A stretch of 64,000 nucleotides of DNA from Dehalogenimonas formicexedens (GCF_001953175.1 NZ_CP018258.1:710210-774209); one strand, 5' to 3'. Numbered from the stretch's first letter, positions 35,481-44,885 are shown. Notes: generated by a model from the sequence alone, not told the origin. Made by a program: numbers and translations.

Positions 35481-37277
35481 TTGCTAAAAGACCACCTGTG
35501 CGGAGAATTGACGGCAAATAATGTCGGAGAGAAGGTCACGCTGGCAGGGTGGGTACATCGCCGTCGCGATCATGGCAATTTGATCTTTATCGATGTGCGC
35601 GACCGGTCAGGCATCGTACAAGTTGTTTTTAATCCTGAAAACGCCAGGGAAGCCCATCATGCCGCCGAGGCTCTACGCTCGGAATTCGTTATCCGGTTAA
35701 CCGGCAAGGCGATGCCTCGCCCTGAAGGCACTGAAAACAAAAAAATGCCGACCGGTGCGGTGGAGATTCTGGCCGAGACTCTGGAGATCTTGAACGAGTC
35801 AAAGACCCCGCCTTTTTACGTCAATGAAGAAGTAGAAGTCGATGAGAGCCTGCGCCTGAAATTCCGTTATCTTGATATCCGGCGCGAGCGCATGAGAGAT
35901 AATATCATTCTGCGGCATAAGGTAGTCACCTTTATGCGGCAATACCTGAATGACCGCGGATTCCTTGAAATCGAGACGCCAATTTTGTTGAAAAGCACCC
36001 CCGAAGGGGCACGGGACTACCTGGTTCCTTCGAGGCTTTATCCCGGGAAGTTCTACGCCCTGGCTCAGTCGCCGCAACAGCTGAAACAGCTTCTTATGGT
36101 CGCCGGCGTCGAAAAATATTACCAGATAGCCCGCTGTTTCCGGGATGAAGACCTCCGGGCGGACCGGCAGATGGAATTCACCCAGCTTGATCTCGAAATG
36201 AGTTTCGTCGACGAAGACGATATGATGCAACTTCTGGAGGGTTTATTCTCCAGTCTCGTCGAAACGGTCACTCCGGGAAAGACCTTCCGCAAACCGTTCC
36301 CTCGCCTGTCGTTCCACGATATCATGGATCGTTATGGCTGCGATAAGCCGGATCTCCGTTTCGGAATGGAATTGGCCGATATTTCGGATATCGTGGCCGG
36401 CTGCGGTTTCGGCGTGTTCTCAAACACCGTCGCCAGGGGTGGGGTAGTCAAGGCGATTTCCGCGCCTGGTTGCGGCGCTTACAACAAGAGTCAAATTGAA
36501 GAGTTGATCGAGCTTTCCAAAAAGTTGGGCGCCGCAGGGCTTGTGCCGATCGCTTTGGGCGGGGAAGGCGTTGAACTTGGGCAGCTGTCGATGGACAAAG
36601 TCAAATCGGTAGCCGCCAAATATCTTACCCTCGATCAGGTTAAAGCGATCGCCTCGCGGACCGGAGCCGGGGCAGGCGACCTCATCCTGGTTGTCGCCGG
36701 GGAGCGCGAGCGAACCAACGCCGTACTCGGTCAGTTACGCAATGAACTGGGAGCCAGGCTCAATCTGGCCGACCCTAACGAGTTAGCCTTCGCCTTCGTC
36801 GTCGATTTTCCGCTCTTTACCTGGAACGAAGAGGATAATCGCTGGCAGGCCACGCACCACCCCTTTACCGCCCCCAGGCCGGAAGATATGCCGCTCCTCA
36901 TAGAACAACCCGGGAAGGTACACGGACGCCATTATGATCTGGTATTGAACGGTTACGAGATTGCCGGAGGCAGTATTCGCATTCATCAACCTGAACTTCA
37001 GCGCCAGGTGTTCCGGATCCTCGGCCACAGTGAGGAACGGATCCAAACTTTGTTCGGTCAGCTACTCGACGCTTTTGAATACGGCGCGCCGCCTCACGGC
37101 GGAGTGGCCCCCGGCATTGACCGTGTGGTTGCTATTCTGGCCGGTGAACCTACCATCAGAGAAGTAATCGCATTCCCCAAAAATCAAGCCGGGCTGGACC
37201 TGCTTTTTGGTTCGCCCTCAGAGGTTACTCAAACCCAAATCGATGCCGTACACATTTCGGTGAAGTTGCCGGAATAG
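35481..37277 (+). CDS. aspS: aspartyl-tRNA synthetase (bacterial type)
   Basis: A 598-residue class II synthetase: OB anticodon-binding domain ('VTLAGWVHRRRDHGNLIFIDVRDRSGIVQVV'), motif 2 'FRDEDLRADRQMEFTQLDLE', the bacterial GAD insertion domain (about 285-430), and motif 3 'GGVAPGIDRVVAILAGEPTIREVIAFPKN'. The start is TTG at 35481 with AAGGAG 7 nt upstream; no ATG fits. Whether it also charges tRNA-Asn (non-discriminating form) depends on whether the genome has asnS and gatCAB. Confidence 0.96.
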   Translation: MLKDHLCGELTANNVGEKVTLAGWVHRRRDHGNLIFIDVRDRSGIVQVVFNPENAREAHHAAEALRSEFVIRLTGKAMPRPEGTENKKMPTGAVEILAETLEILNESKTPPFYVNEEVEVDESLRLKFRYLDIRRERMRDNIILRHKVVTFMRQYLNDRGFLEIETPILLKSTPEGARDYLVPSRLYPGKFYALAQSPQQLKQLLMVAGVEKYYQIARCFRDEDLRADRQMEFTQLDLEMSFVDEDDMMQLLEGLFSSLVETVTPGKTFRKPFPRLSFHDIMDRYGCDKPDLRFGMELADISDIVAGCGFGVFSNTVARGGVVKAISAPGCGAYNKSQIEELIELSKKLGAAGLVPIALGGEGVELGQLSMDKVKSVAAKYLTLDQVKAIASRTGAGAGDLILVVAGERERTNAVLGQLRNELGARLNLADPNELAFAFVVDFPLFTWNEEDNRWQATHHPFTAPRPEDMPLLIEQPGKVHGRHYDLVLNGYEIAGGSIRIHQPELQRQVFRILGHSEERIQTLFGQLLDAFEYGAPPHGGVAPGIDRVVAILAGEPTIREVIAFPKNQAGLDLLFGSPSEVTQTQIDAVHISVKLPE

Positions 37278-37305
37278 TCTATAATAATTTTAGATAGGGG
37301 ATTTG

Positions 37306-38667
37306 ATGAAAGTTACCGAGAAAAAGATCGAAGGCTGCGAAGCCCTGCTCACTATAGAAATGGACAGCGCCGCCACGGAGGGGGCGCTTGATCACGCCTA
37401 CCAGAGGCTGGTAAAAAAGGTGGATGTCCCGGGATTCCGAAAGGGCAAAGCTCCTCGGGCCATTCTGGAAAATTTCGTCGGTCGGGAACGGCTTATCGAT
37501 GAATCCCTTGACGAAGTGCTTCCGCATGCCTGCGCCGAAGCAATCAAGGAAGAAAAACTGCAGAGCTTCGGCACTCCCGGCGTCGAAGTCCTCCAGAACG
37601 AGCCCCTGATATTTAAAGCAAGGGTACCGCTACCTCCCAAGGTGGAACTGGGTGACTATCTAGGCATCAGGTTAGAACCCGAAAAAGTTGAAGTTAAAGA
37701 CGAAATCATCGATGGCATGATCAGGCAGCTTCAACATGAAAAAGCCACGTGGGAATTGGTCGAGCGGCCGGTAAAATCCGGCGACCTGGTTGTCATGGAT
37801 TTAGAGAGCACCATCGATGGGGCGCCTTTTATTAATCAAAAGGGTCTCCAAATCGGTATCGACGAACAGTCAAAGTATCCCGCCCCCGGATTTTCCCAGG
37901 AAATCATCGGCCTTGCCTCCGGTCAATCAAAGGAGTTCAAACTAAGATATCCCGACGATTTCGGCAAACCGGAATTGGCCGGCAAGGAACCGGAATTCAA
38001 AATCAAAATCAATGAAGTCAAGGAGGAGAAACTCCCTCCCACCGACGACGATTTTGCGATGTCTTTAGATGTGGAAATGCCGACTTTCGATGCGCTGAAA
38101 ACCCGGCTTACCGAAAACTATCGAAAGCGCGTTGAACAGCAGGCCGTCCAGGATTACGAAAATCGCCTGGTGGCCGAACTTATTAAAATAAGCAAAGTGG
38201 AATATCCAGCCAACCTGGTCGACATGGAATACGAAAGGCTGGTCAATAACCAGATGGACCGCTGGAGGTCCCAGGTTAACTCTGAGGCTGAACTGGAAGA
38301 ACTGCTTGCCCGGGTGAACCCGGAGGAACTTGCCAAGCAGTTGCGGCCGATGGCTGAAGAGCGCATCAAAATATCCCTTGCCCTGGGCAAACTTGCTTCC
38401 GCTGAAGATATCAAGGTGACCGATGCCGATGTCGATGCCGAGGTTGCCAGGATGCTTGAGCCTGTTCCAGAAGAACAACGCGCCGCCCAACAGCAGCAAC
38501 TGGCGTCTAAAGAGGCACGGGAGCAGATCGTCCAGGTTCTCTTGTCGCGCAAAACGATGGAACGGTTGAAACAGATAGCATCCGGACAGGCGCAATCTGC
38601 CGAATCCAACGAACAATCACCCGCTGCCGAGACCCAAATTGAAAACAAAGAGGAGGTTGCACAATGA
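37306..38667 (+). CDS. tig: trigger factor
   Basis: A 453-residue ribosome-associated chaperone. The ribosome-binding signature '[16 protein letters not shown]' is at about residues 43-58, the FKBP-type PPIase domain is about 150-240 ('[14 protein letters not shown]', '[15 protein letters not shown]'), and the helical substrate-binding C-terminus follows. The ATG at 37306 has AGGGG 5 nt upstream. It is followed by clpP with a 4-bp ATGA overlap, the standard tig-clpP order; clpX is not next. Confidence 0.96.
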   Translation: MKVTEKKIEGCEALLTIEMDSAATEGALDHAYQRLVKKVDVPGFRKGKAPRAILENFVGRERLIDESLDEVLPHACAEAIKEEKLQSFGTPGVEVLQNEPLIFKARVPLPPKVELGDYLGIRLEPEKVEVKDEIIDGMIRQLQHEKATWELVERPVKSGDLVVMDLESTIDGAPFINQKGLQIGIDEQSKYPAPGFSQEIIGLASGQSKEFKLRYPDDFGKPELAGKEPEFKIKINEVKEEKLPPTDDDFAMSLDVEMPTFDALKTRLTENYRKRVEQQAVQDYENRLVAELIKISKVEYPANLVDMEYERLVNNQMDRWRSQVNSEAELEELLARVNPEELAKQLRPMAEERIKISLALGKLASAEDIKVTDADVDAEVARMLEPVPEEQRAAQQQQLASKEAREQIVQVLLSRKTMERLKQIASGQAQSAESNEQSPAAETQIENKEEVAQ

Positions 38668-39284
38668 CAATGAACCCATCCAACATAATTCCCATGGTTA
38701 TCGAGAGCAGCGCCCGCGGTGAGCGAGCTTTTGATATTTACTCGCTGCTGCTGAAAGAACGAATTGTTTTCCTCGGCACCGAGATTAACGATCAGGTTGC
38801 CAACATTATCATCGCTCAATTGTTGTTCCTTGACCGGGAGGATCCGGACAAGGATATCAGCCTTTACATCCATTCTCCTGGAGGGGTCATCTCAGCCGGT
38901 CTGGCCATTTATGATACGATGCAACTGATAAGACCCGCTGTCTCCACCATTTGTGTCGGCATGGCGGCGTCGATGGCGACCGTCCTTCTAACCGCCGGCG
39001 CCAAGGGCAAGCGCTTCGCGCTGCCGAACGCGACGATTCACATGCATCAGGCATTGGGCGGGGCGAGGGGGCAGGCCGCCGATATCGTCATCGCCGCCCG
39101 GGAAATCACCAGGATGCAGGATATCATTCGCGACATCCTCTCCAAGCGGACCGGACAGTCGCTTGAAAAGATCGCCCATGACACCGACCGGGACTTCTAC
39201 CTTAATCCCGAGGGCGCCAAAGAATATGGTCTGATAGACGATATCCTGAAAAAGCCTGAGGAAAAAAAGCCCGCCAAAAGCTAA
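38664..39284 (+). CDS. clpP: ATP-dependent Clp protease proteolytic subunit
   Basis: A 206-residue ClpP serine peptidase. '[19 protein letters not shown]', nucleophile Ser103 in 'VGMAASMA', His128 in 'IHMHQAL', and catalytic Asp in '[22 protein letters not shown]'. Forms the 14-mer chamber fed by ClpX/ClpA/ClpC. Last gene of the aspS-tig-clpP run, closed by the terminator at 39307. Confidence 0.96.
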   Translation: MTMNPSNIIPMVIESSARGERAFDIYSLLLKERIVFLGTEINDQVANIIIAQLLFLDREDPDKDISLYIHSPGGVISAGLAIYDTMQLIRPAVSTICVGMAASMATVLLTAGAKGKRFALPNATIHMHQALGGARGQAADIVIAAREITRMQDIIRDILSKRTGQSLEKIAHDTDRDFYLNPEGAKEYGLIDDILKKPEEKKPAKS

Positions 39285-39306
39285 TTGATCTGGTTTGATC
39301 TGTTTC

Positions 39307-39340
39307 ACCCGAGGGCGGAGTAACTGCCCTCGGGTGTTTT
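39307..39340 (+). terminator. rho-independent terminator after clpP
   Basis: ACCCGAGGGC-GGAGTAACT-GCCCTCGGGT then GTTTTATTT. The hairpin also lies 20 bp past the stop of the convergent kinase gene but has no T-run in that direction. Confidence 0.92.
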
Positions 39341-39359
39341 ATTTGCGCGAATTCGATAA

Positions 39360-42300
39360 TTAGCTTTGAGTCGGAAAAAGCACCCGGTCAATCATCCCTT
39401 GAATAGACGCCTGATCGAAGGGTTTGACAAGTACCTTCAAACGATGGCGGTCAATGAAGGTTTGGATATCATCCCCCAGCGCGTCGCCGGTAATGACAAC
39501 CACCCTGCCTTCGAATTCAGGCCGTTGCGAGATAATTTCACGATATAATGCCATGCCGCTGGTACCGGGCATCCTCAAGTCCATGAGAATGATGTCATAT
39601 TTGTTTGACCTTAGGAGTTCGAGTGCCTGCTGGGAATTGCCGGCTATATCGGCATAATGGTTTTGATCGGACAGCGACTGCCTTAATAATCGTTGAATCG
39701 AAATTTCGTCATCGACAACCAATACCCTGGCATGCGAGCTGGCGTGTTGGGGGAGGGCATTTGTTGATTCGAACAGGGCGTTTTCAGATTCCGCGTTCAG
39801 AGGCAGTTCAATGGTAAATGTCGCGCCGTGCCCCAATTCGCTGGCAATATCGATGGTCCCGCCGTGTTCCAGGATGATGGATCTCGAAATTGAAAGGCCC
39901 AGTCCGGTTCCTTCCCCGGGGTCCTTGGTGGTGAAAAATGGCTGGAACAGCTTGGGCAGGAGTTCGGGATCGATTCCTGGCCCGTTATCACTTACCTTAA
40001 CACGTAAATGATCCGTTGTTTTCTCTGCGGTGATTGTTATCACCCCGGGATGCCCGGTCTTCTTGATCGCATGTTCGGCATTGACGATTAAATTCAAGAG
40101 CACCTGCTGCAGTTGGCCGGGATCGGCTACAACCCAGGGAAGATCCGCCTGGTATTTTTTGACGACATCTATGCCGGCTGTTCGAAGGACGTAATTTCTC
40201 AGTTCGAGGGTATTATCGATAAGTTCGGTCACGCTCAGGCTCGTTTTGAAGGGTTTGGTCTGGCGGGCAAACGTCAACATCCGCTTAACGATCTCCGCTA
40301 CTCGTTTACTGCCATCGGCAATGACTTTGACTTCCTCCCTCAATTCATCGGGAAGGTCTTCGGATAGCATCAATTCGGCGTAGCCCAGAACGCCGGTGAG
40401 CGGGTTGTTGATTTCATGGGCGATGCCCGCGGCCATCTCCCCAACCGCGGCCAACCGGCTCGACAATTCCGCCTTTTCCTTTAATCTCTTTTGTTCGGCC
40501 TCGGCATTCTTGACCGCGGTGACATCTCGGGCAATATGTACATACCTGCCGGACGATTTTCCGTCAGTGTTAAGCGTGGAGATGTTAATCTGATATACGC
40601 TCCCGCATCTTGCCATCTCACTCCCGGGGCTGCAACCTTTGCCCACCGAAAGACCGGGACAGTTGATCGGCGGCGCCTCGGTGTTGTGCATCAGTTCGTA
40701 ACATTTTTTACCGATGGTCTGAGCCGGAGACAATCCCAATTTGTCAGCCATGGCGCGGTTGACCCTGATTATGTTGTGATTGGCATCTAAAATACAGATT
40801 AAGTCCGGGATAGAGTCGAAGGTGCTCTCCCACTCCTGCTTTGCATTGAGTATGGCCTGTTCATGGCGCCTGCGCTCGGATATATCTCGCTCGGCGATTA
40901 ATATGCCGTGTAATGAAACGGCGGCAACCGATGCCAAGCCTTGAATCAGGTAAAAATCAGAGCCGCTGAATTCCTGGCGCGATGTCTTTCCCGAAATGAA
41001 CAGTACGCCCACTTCTTTGTCGGCTGCGACCAGCGGTATCACGAAAGCTATTTCCGGATTCGGGTTTTCCCCGAGATTTGGGAATTCCTTTCCGACGTTC
41101 CGGCGCACAATAAGTCCAAGCAGTTCCTTTTGGCTGGAATCAGTTGAAAATATTCCCCTCGCCGCCCCGACCTCAAAGGAACCATTTTCGGTGGCAACGA
41201 AAAGGCAAGCCCCGGCCAGATTGAGCGCACTCACCGGTGCTTCGACGATCAGAGAAGACGCTACTTCTTTATCGTTCGTAGCGCTCAGTGATGTGCTCAG
41301 GTTTTGAATCGTTTTTCGATAATCGAAGCGGTCTTCATAAAATGCCTTATCTATTATGTTCTCGGCGAGGTTCTTTGTCGGGCCGAGCAAGAACACTGCC
41401 AGCGTGGAGAGCCCTAAAGCCAAAAGGAAGCGTTCAAATGCCCCCGAGGCTACCCCTCTGGAAAACACTAATGCGAAAGCCCCCCAAAGCACCACGGTCA
41501 GCGCAATGGTTACGGCAGCGTAGACGAAACTGCGGCGTATTACGATATCGATATCCAATAATTGCTTGGCAACCACAGCGTAACCCAGTGATAAGGGGAT
41601 GAACGAAAGGAAAGCCAACCCAATGTCTGAAGGCAGGACTATCGCTCCCGTCACGGCTGCCGGAATCGCGTTCAAGGCTATGAAAGGCACCAAGCCAAAA
41701 ATGCTGCCGATTAGCACGATTTTCATTTGTTGGCGGGTCCGAGGCAGGCGAGCGCGGACATAGTTATATATTGCGACGCCAACAACTCCAAGAAAACCCA
41801 AACCATAACTAAAGAGCCTAAACATTCGGAATTCGGGTAGGGGCTGACCATTAGAGTACCCAATTAACGGGTAAGCAATGATCGCAATCAATGGAATCAC
41901 ATATATAAGTAGCAAACGTGGGTCATTACGAATCGGAGTCCTTTCTTCCGGTAAAACAACGAAAAAGTGAAGTAACAACCATGGGCCAACGAGTGGTGCG
42001 ATTACACTGAAGTGCAATGCAGATGGGATTAAACGTTCCGCGGCTAGAGTTGAACCGAGCGCCAGAGACAGGACGACACCGCACAGAAGAAGTATAAGCG
42101 TCGCGTTGTTACGTGAACTCTTTGCGAAAATATATATCCCGGTTACAAAAAATGCTGCGCTCAACGCGAACCAGGTGGCGGTTTCGAAATAAGATATCCC
42201 AGGCTGAGGATCTGTATTTACATTTGAGGAAATTATCTGACCACTCGGGTTTATCACTTGAAGTTGCTCAACAAGCCTGAGTGTATTTATTGCTTGGTAT

Positions 42301-42581
42301 TTTTCCGATAATGCTTGGATCGGTTGACCATTGATTTGTAAGGGCACATCTCCGGGCTTAATCCCAGCCGAAAACGCTGCACCATGGGTATCGACACTCT
42401 CCACAACCCATTTATTTTGGGAGTGCGATATAACTACACCCATATACGGTTTAGTGATGGAGAGCGTAAAAAAAGTAAGGGACAACGCTAGAATGATAAA
42501 AGATATCAGAACTATAGTGGTATGAAAAGAACGATTGGACTTTACTTTTTTATTCATATTTATTGAAGCCGTAATTGTCAT
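39360..42581 (-). CDS. ComP-like hybrid sensor histidine kinase (TM-PDZ-7/8TM-GAF-PAS-HisKA-HATPase-REC)
   Basis: A 1073-residue protein. TM1 about 19-42; a PDZ-like domain about 45-112 on the outer face ('VESVDTHGAAFSAGIKPGD'); seven or eight further TM segments about 133-373; a GAF-like domain about 425-563; PAS about 580-690; HisKA with phospho-His722 ('AHEINNP'); HATPase with Asn834 and 'DNGPGID' 865-871; receiver with Asp957/958, phospho-Asp1001 and Lys1053. TM-PDZ-TM is the layout of Bacillus ComP, and the stretch near 311-372 ('AVVAKQLLDIDIVIRRSFVYAAVT') matches ComP as I remember it. ComP ends in a HisKA_3 kinase; this one does not. No DNA-binding output. Starts 8 nt after the comQ-like stop, with GAGGG. 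Confidence 0.85.
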   Translation of the reverse strand: MTITASINMNKKVKSNRSFHTTIVLISFIILALSLTFFTLSITKPYMGVVISHSQNKWVVESVDTHGAAFSAGIKPGDVPLQINGQPIQALSEKYQAINTLRLVEQLQVINPSGQIISSNVNTDPQPGISYFETATWFALSAAFFVTGIYIFAKSSRNNATLILLLCGVVLSLALGSTLAAERLIPSALHFSVIAPLVGPWLLLHFFVVLPEERTPIRNDPRLLLIYVIPLIAIIAYPLIGYSNGQPLPEFRMFRLFSYGLGFLGVVGVAIYNYVRARLPRTRQQMKIVLIGSIFGLVPFIALNAIPAAVTGAIVLPSDIGLAFLSFIPLSLGYAVVAKQLLDIDIVIRRSFVYAAVTIALTVVLWGAFALVFSRGVASGAFERFLLALGLSTLAVFLLGPTKNLAENIIDKAFYEDRFDYRKTIQNLSTSLSATNDKEVASSLIVEAPVSALNLAGACLFVATENGSFEVGAARGIFSTDSSQKELLGLIVRRNVGKEFPNLGENPNPEIAFVIPLVAADKEVGVLFISGKTSRQEFSGSDFYLIQGLASVAAVSLHGILIAERDISERRRHEQAILNAKQEWESTFDSIPDLICILDANHNIIRVNRAMADKLGLSPAQTIGKKCYELMHNTEAPPINCPGLSVGKGCSPGSEMARCGSVYQINISTLNTDGKSSGRYVHIARDVTAVKNAEAEQKRLKEKAELSSRLAAVGEMAAGIAHEINNPLTGVLGYAELMLSEDLPDELREEVKVIADGSKRVAEIVKRMLTFARQTKPFKTSLSVTELIDNTLELRNYVLRTAGIDVVKKYQADLPWVVADPGQLQQVLLNLIVNAEHAIKKTGHPGVITITAEKTTDHLRVKVSDNGPGIDPELLPKLFQPFFTTKDPGEGTGLGLSISRSIILEHGGTIDIASELGHGATFTIELPLNAESENALFESTNALPQHASSHARVLVVDDEISIQRLLRQSLSDQNHYADIAGNSQQALELLRSNKYDIILMDLRMPGTSGMALYREIISQRPEFEGRVVVITGDALGDDIQTFIDRHRLKVLVKPFDQASIQGMIDRVLFPTQS

Positions 42582-42589
42582 TCGAGCCC

Positions 42590-43552
42590 TCAATTTATGA
42601 AACAACTCAGAGGTGAAGTTGAAATTCCGAGGTTTTGGAGTTTAGGAATTATTTCTTTGGCATTTTCTTGATATAAGCTCATTTGGATGGAAGTATACTG
42701 CATCGCCCCAGAATTGAATAAAATGGCCTTGATCATTTCGCAATCACTATTGTTCGACGATTCCGTGATGTACGCATTTTTCAACGTTGCGATAGATTCT
42801 TTATCAGAATGGCGCAGGGCAAATAACAATGGAAGTGTAATTTTACGTTTGATAATATCATTGTTATTAGTTATTCCCTTTATGTCGTTGCTGATCTGTG
42901 CTGCTATCCCCAGGTTCCGCCCAAAGAGACATAACAAATCGATTATCCTTTCGTCTGCAGTGGACAAAGCGGCACCCGCGTAGCAACAGCATTCAATTTG
43001 AGATGCCGACTTGAGGTCTATCATATCGAAGTATGTTTTTTCGGTGCTATCCATGGATGTGTTTGATAAATCAAAATGCTGGCCGATGCAGGACTTTGTA
43101 AAATAGGAGTTGATTTGCTTTATTACTTTTGATACATCCAAAGGATCATTCCCTTTTGTTTTCAAGGAGGTCAATGCCGTCTCGCCTAAAATCAACATGG
43201 TTGTCGCTAGGTTGATTGCAAGGGGGATCCCATAAGTAAACGGTATTGAGTCTATTGCATCAGAGTCTTCAATGTCGTCAAACACATCCCCGGCAGCCAT
43301 TAGTAGTTGAATCGCCATAGCTGCTGGCGCGACATGTTCATATTTCCCAGAAATTGATTCAGCCACCGTTAATGGCAGTATCGGCCAAGGTTTTTGTGAT
43401 GTTGTGATAATAAGATCGTTTAACCGTGTAGAAAGTGCCTTCTTGATTGGTATAAACATATCTGGCATATTAACCAAAGGAGCTAGAATCTCTTCTAGCT
43501 CCTTTCTGAGCAAACCTGTTTTCTTATCGTGATTTGATGACAATGATTCCAT
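42590..43552 (-). CDS. ComQ-like isoprenyl diphosphate synthase / peptide prenyltransferase
   Basis: A 320-residue all-helical isoprenoid synthase. The first Asp-rich motif is 'DDIED' (92-96), but it is not followed by the Arg-Arg used by ordinary chain-elongating synthases. The second is reduced to 'SNDIKG' (221-226) with 'KRKITLPLLFAL' after it. Both features recall ComQ, which makes a farnesyl/geranyl donor and attaches it to the Trp of ComX. It is 21 bp after the small Trp-terminated peptide gene and 8 bp before the ComP-like kinase gene. It appears clearly AT-richer than the backbone, suggesting transfer. A plain polyprenyl synthase is the alternative. Confidence 0.75.
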   Translation of the reverse strand: MESLSSNHDKKTGLLRKELEEILAPLVNMPDMFIPIKKALSTRLNDLIITTSQKPWPILPLTVAESISGKYEHVAPAAMAIQLLMAAGDVFDDIEDSDAIDSIPFTYGIPLAINLATTMLILGETALTSLKTKGNDPLDVSKVIKQINSYFTKSCIGQHFDLSNTSMDSTEKTYFDMIDLKSASQIECCCYAGAALSTADERIIDLLCLFGRNLGIAAQISNDIKGITNNNDIIKRKITLPLLFALRHSDKESIATLKNAYITESSNNSDCEMIKAILFNSGAMQYTSIQMSLYQENAKEIIPKLQNLGISTSPLSCFIN

Positions 43553-43573
43553 TGCCTTTAATTATCTTCTAGT

Positions 43574-43783
43574 TTAAAACCACCCGGCCATCGGACCCAC
43601 ACTGGACTGCAGGGAAACACCATCTGCTGTAACCAAGCCGGTCTTTGCCTGAAGAGAAAGAACCGCGCGTTTCTCGGTCTCCGTCAAATTCATCGCAGAA
43701 ATGAACTTCTCGGGATCAGCCTGAAATTCCTTCTTGGTTTCCTCGCTGCTGAAGATCTTTTTTACCAGTTCGGCCAGCTCCAT
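43574..43783 (-). CDS. ComX-like pheromone precursor peptide (candidate)
   Basis: A 69-residue peptide. A charged helical leader (1-45, 'LVKKIFSSEETKKEF', 'DPEKFISAMNLTETEKRAV') is followed by a small-residue C-terminal segment ending 'SSVGPMAGWF', with its only Trp at position 68 of 69. ComX pheromones are cut from the C-terminus of a ~55-73-residue precursor and prenylated on a Trp near the end. Perfect Shine-Dalgarno AAGGAGG 7 nt from the ATG and a consensus promoter 30 bp further up show that it is expressed. First gene of the X-Q-P operon. The leader also resembles RiPP leaders. Confidence 0.65.
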   Translation of the reverse strand: MELAELVKKIFSSEETKKEFQADPEKFISAMNLTETEKRAVLSLQAKTGLVTADGVSLQSSVGPMAGWF

Positions 43784-43813
43784 CAATGATCCTCCTTCGC
43801 AAATTTGTTAAGG

Positions 43814-43842
43814 ATTATAAACTCATCATAACGTTTAGTCAA
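43814..43842 (-). promoter_or_regulatory. strong promoter of the ComX-ComQ-ComP-like operon
   Basis: Read on the minus strand: TTGACT (43837-43842), 17-bp spacer, TATAAT (43814-43819). Transcript start about 25 nt before the ATG at 43783. The only promoter-like signal before the three genes. Confidence 0.8.
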
Positions 43843-43958
43843 AGGGTGTTTTAATAGGAGTAAGGATCATTAATGCCAACTATGCCTAAGGAGACAAGAC
43901 GTAGAAACCGCATGACTTCTGGAGGATGAGTAGCCGAATATTGTGGGAGGGGAGGGTT

Positions 43959-44008
43959 TGGTCGGGGTGGACGGATTTGAACCGTCGGCCACCTGAACCC
44001 CATTCAGG
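43959..44008 (-). repeat. att repeat: displaced 3' end of tRNA-Pro (left end of island)
   Basis: 50 bp identical to 60552-60601, the 3' part of tRNA-Pro(GGG) from the anticodon stem (nt 28) through CCA. It has no 5' half and is not a functional tRNA. Same orientation as the intact gene, so the two copies flank the island as direct repeats. Confidence 0.95.
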
Positions 44009-44021
44009 GTCGATAAAAGGC

Positions 44022-44038
44022 GGAGGCCGCTTGCCTCC
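44022..44038. terminator. hairpin just inside the left island end
   Basis: GGAGGC-CGCTT-GCCTCC followed by TTTGTT on the plus strand. The rest of 44039-44270 holds no gene I can support; it is spacer between the att site and the first island gene. Confidence 0.4.
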
Positions 44039-44270
44039 TTTGTTACATTCTAGCTAAAACAGAGGAGATTTTCAAAACCTGCCGACCTGCCTCAAAGAAG
44101 GCGATATTCGGCCTTTGGTAGAGGATGAGGCTCCAAATCGATTCACTGCGCCCTAGATTCGGCTCCCAAAGCGTCGCGACCAAGGATTGAAAATCTCGGT
44201 GAAGTAATAACCTTCAGGGGTCGCGCCGTGAGGTCATGGTGACACTTGCTACCATCGCCAATAATCCAAC

Positions 44271-44885
44271 CTATCCACCAACTCCCTTACCATTATGAAC
44301 AGACTGTTTTATCTCCAGAATGGTATGGCCTGTCTTGTGTTGGAGGAAATACACTCTCAATACGGCTCTTAAATCTTTGCTTGGTAGTGTGTACGGATTC
44401 AAACTGGATAATTTCCCCGGTAGGGACAAGGTCCTATGTATTGCACCTGCTAAAGCGGCTTCGTCATCAAATCCCTCGCTCACATATTGCGATTCACCGT
44501 TTACTAGGTCTTTACCGATGTCGGCCACAACGAAAATCTGACAACCTTTCAATAGATTGGGTTTATTGCCATCATTCAGATTGCCGTGGGCTTCGTCCCA
44601 TCTCCTTAATATTTTGGAGAGAAGGGCGAACACATCTGAGCTTAACCTATCGTAGGGTAAGACAACGAACAGCGAATCGTTCTTAACGAGCTTTGTAATC
44701 TGTTCGTCTGTCAGTTTCTCCCCAATAGTGAAGAGGGTTAAATCGATATCAGGCAAATCCGGATGGTATCTAAGCTGGATGGCGCCTCCATCCTCGGTGC
44801 GAACGAATCGTTTTTTACCGCGCCCTCCCAACCAGGTCGAATAATAGGCGGCGACCTCGGCTAAGTCCGTCTTGCTGAGTTTCAT
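44271..44885 (-). CDS. hypothetical island protein
   Basis: A 204-residue protein I do not recognise. It looks globular alpha/beta: 'DSLFVVLPYDRLSSDVFALLSKILRRW' and 'GCQIFVVADIGKDLVNGESQY' are strand-helix units, and 'FDDEAALAGAIHRTLSLP' a helix. ATG at 44885 with AGGTGG 7 nt upstream. Divergent from the XRE regulator at 44995, which may control it through the ~110-bp shared intergenic region (this contains two AGGAATAT direct repeats at about 44957 and 44971). Confidence 0.6.
   Translation of the reverse strand: MKLSKTDLAEVAAYYSTWLGGRGKKRFVRTEDGGAIQLRYHPDLPDIDLTLFTIGEKLTDEQITKLVKNDSLFVVLPYDRLSSDVFALLSKILRRWDEAHGNLNDGNKPNLLKGCQIFVVADIGKDLVNGESQYVSEGFDDEAALAGAIHRTLSLPGKLSSLNPYTLPSKDLRAVLRVYFLQHKTGHTILEIKQSVHNGKGVGG

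Noticed and set aside
43959-44008. A second tRNA gene
   Set aside because: Only the 3' 50 nt are present; the D-arm and 5' acceptor are missing.
44246-44686. Plus-strand 146-codon frame in the island
   Set aside because: Antisense to the 44271-44885 gene, which has a good ribosome-binding site.
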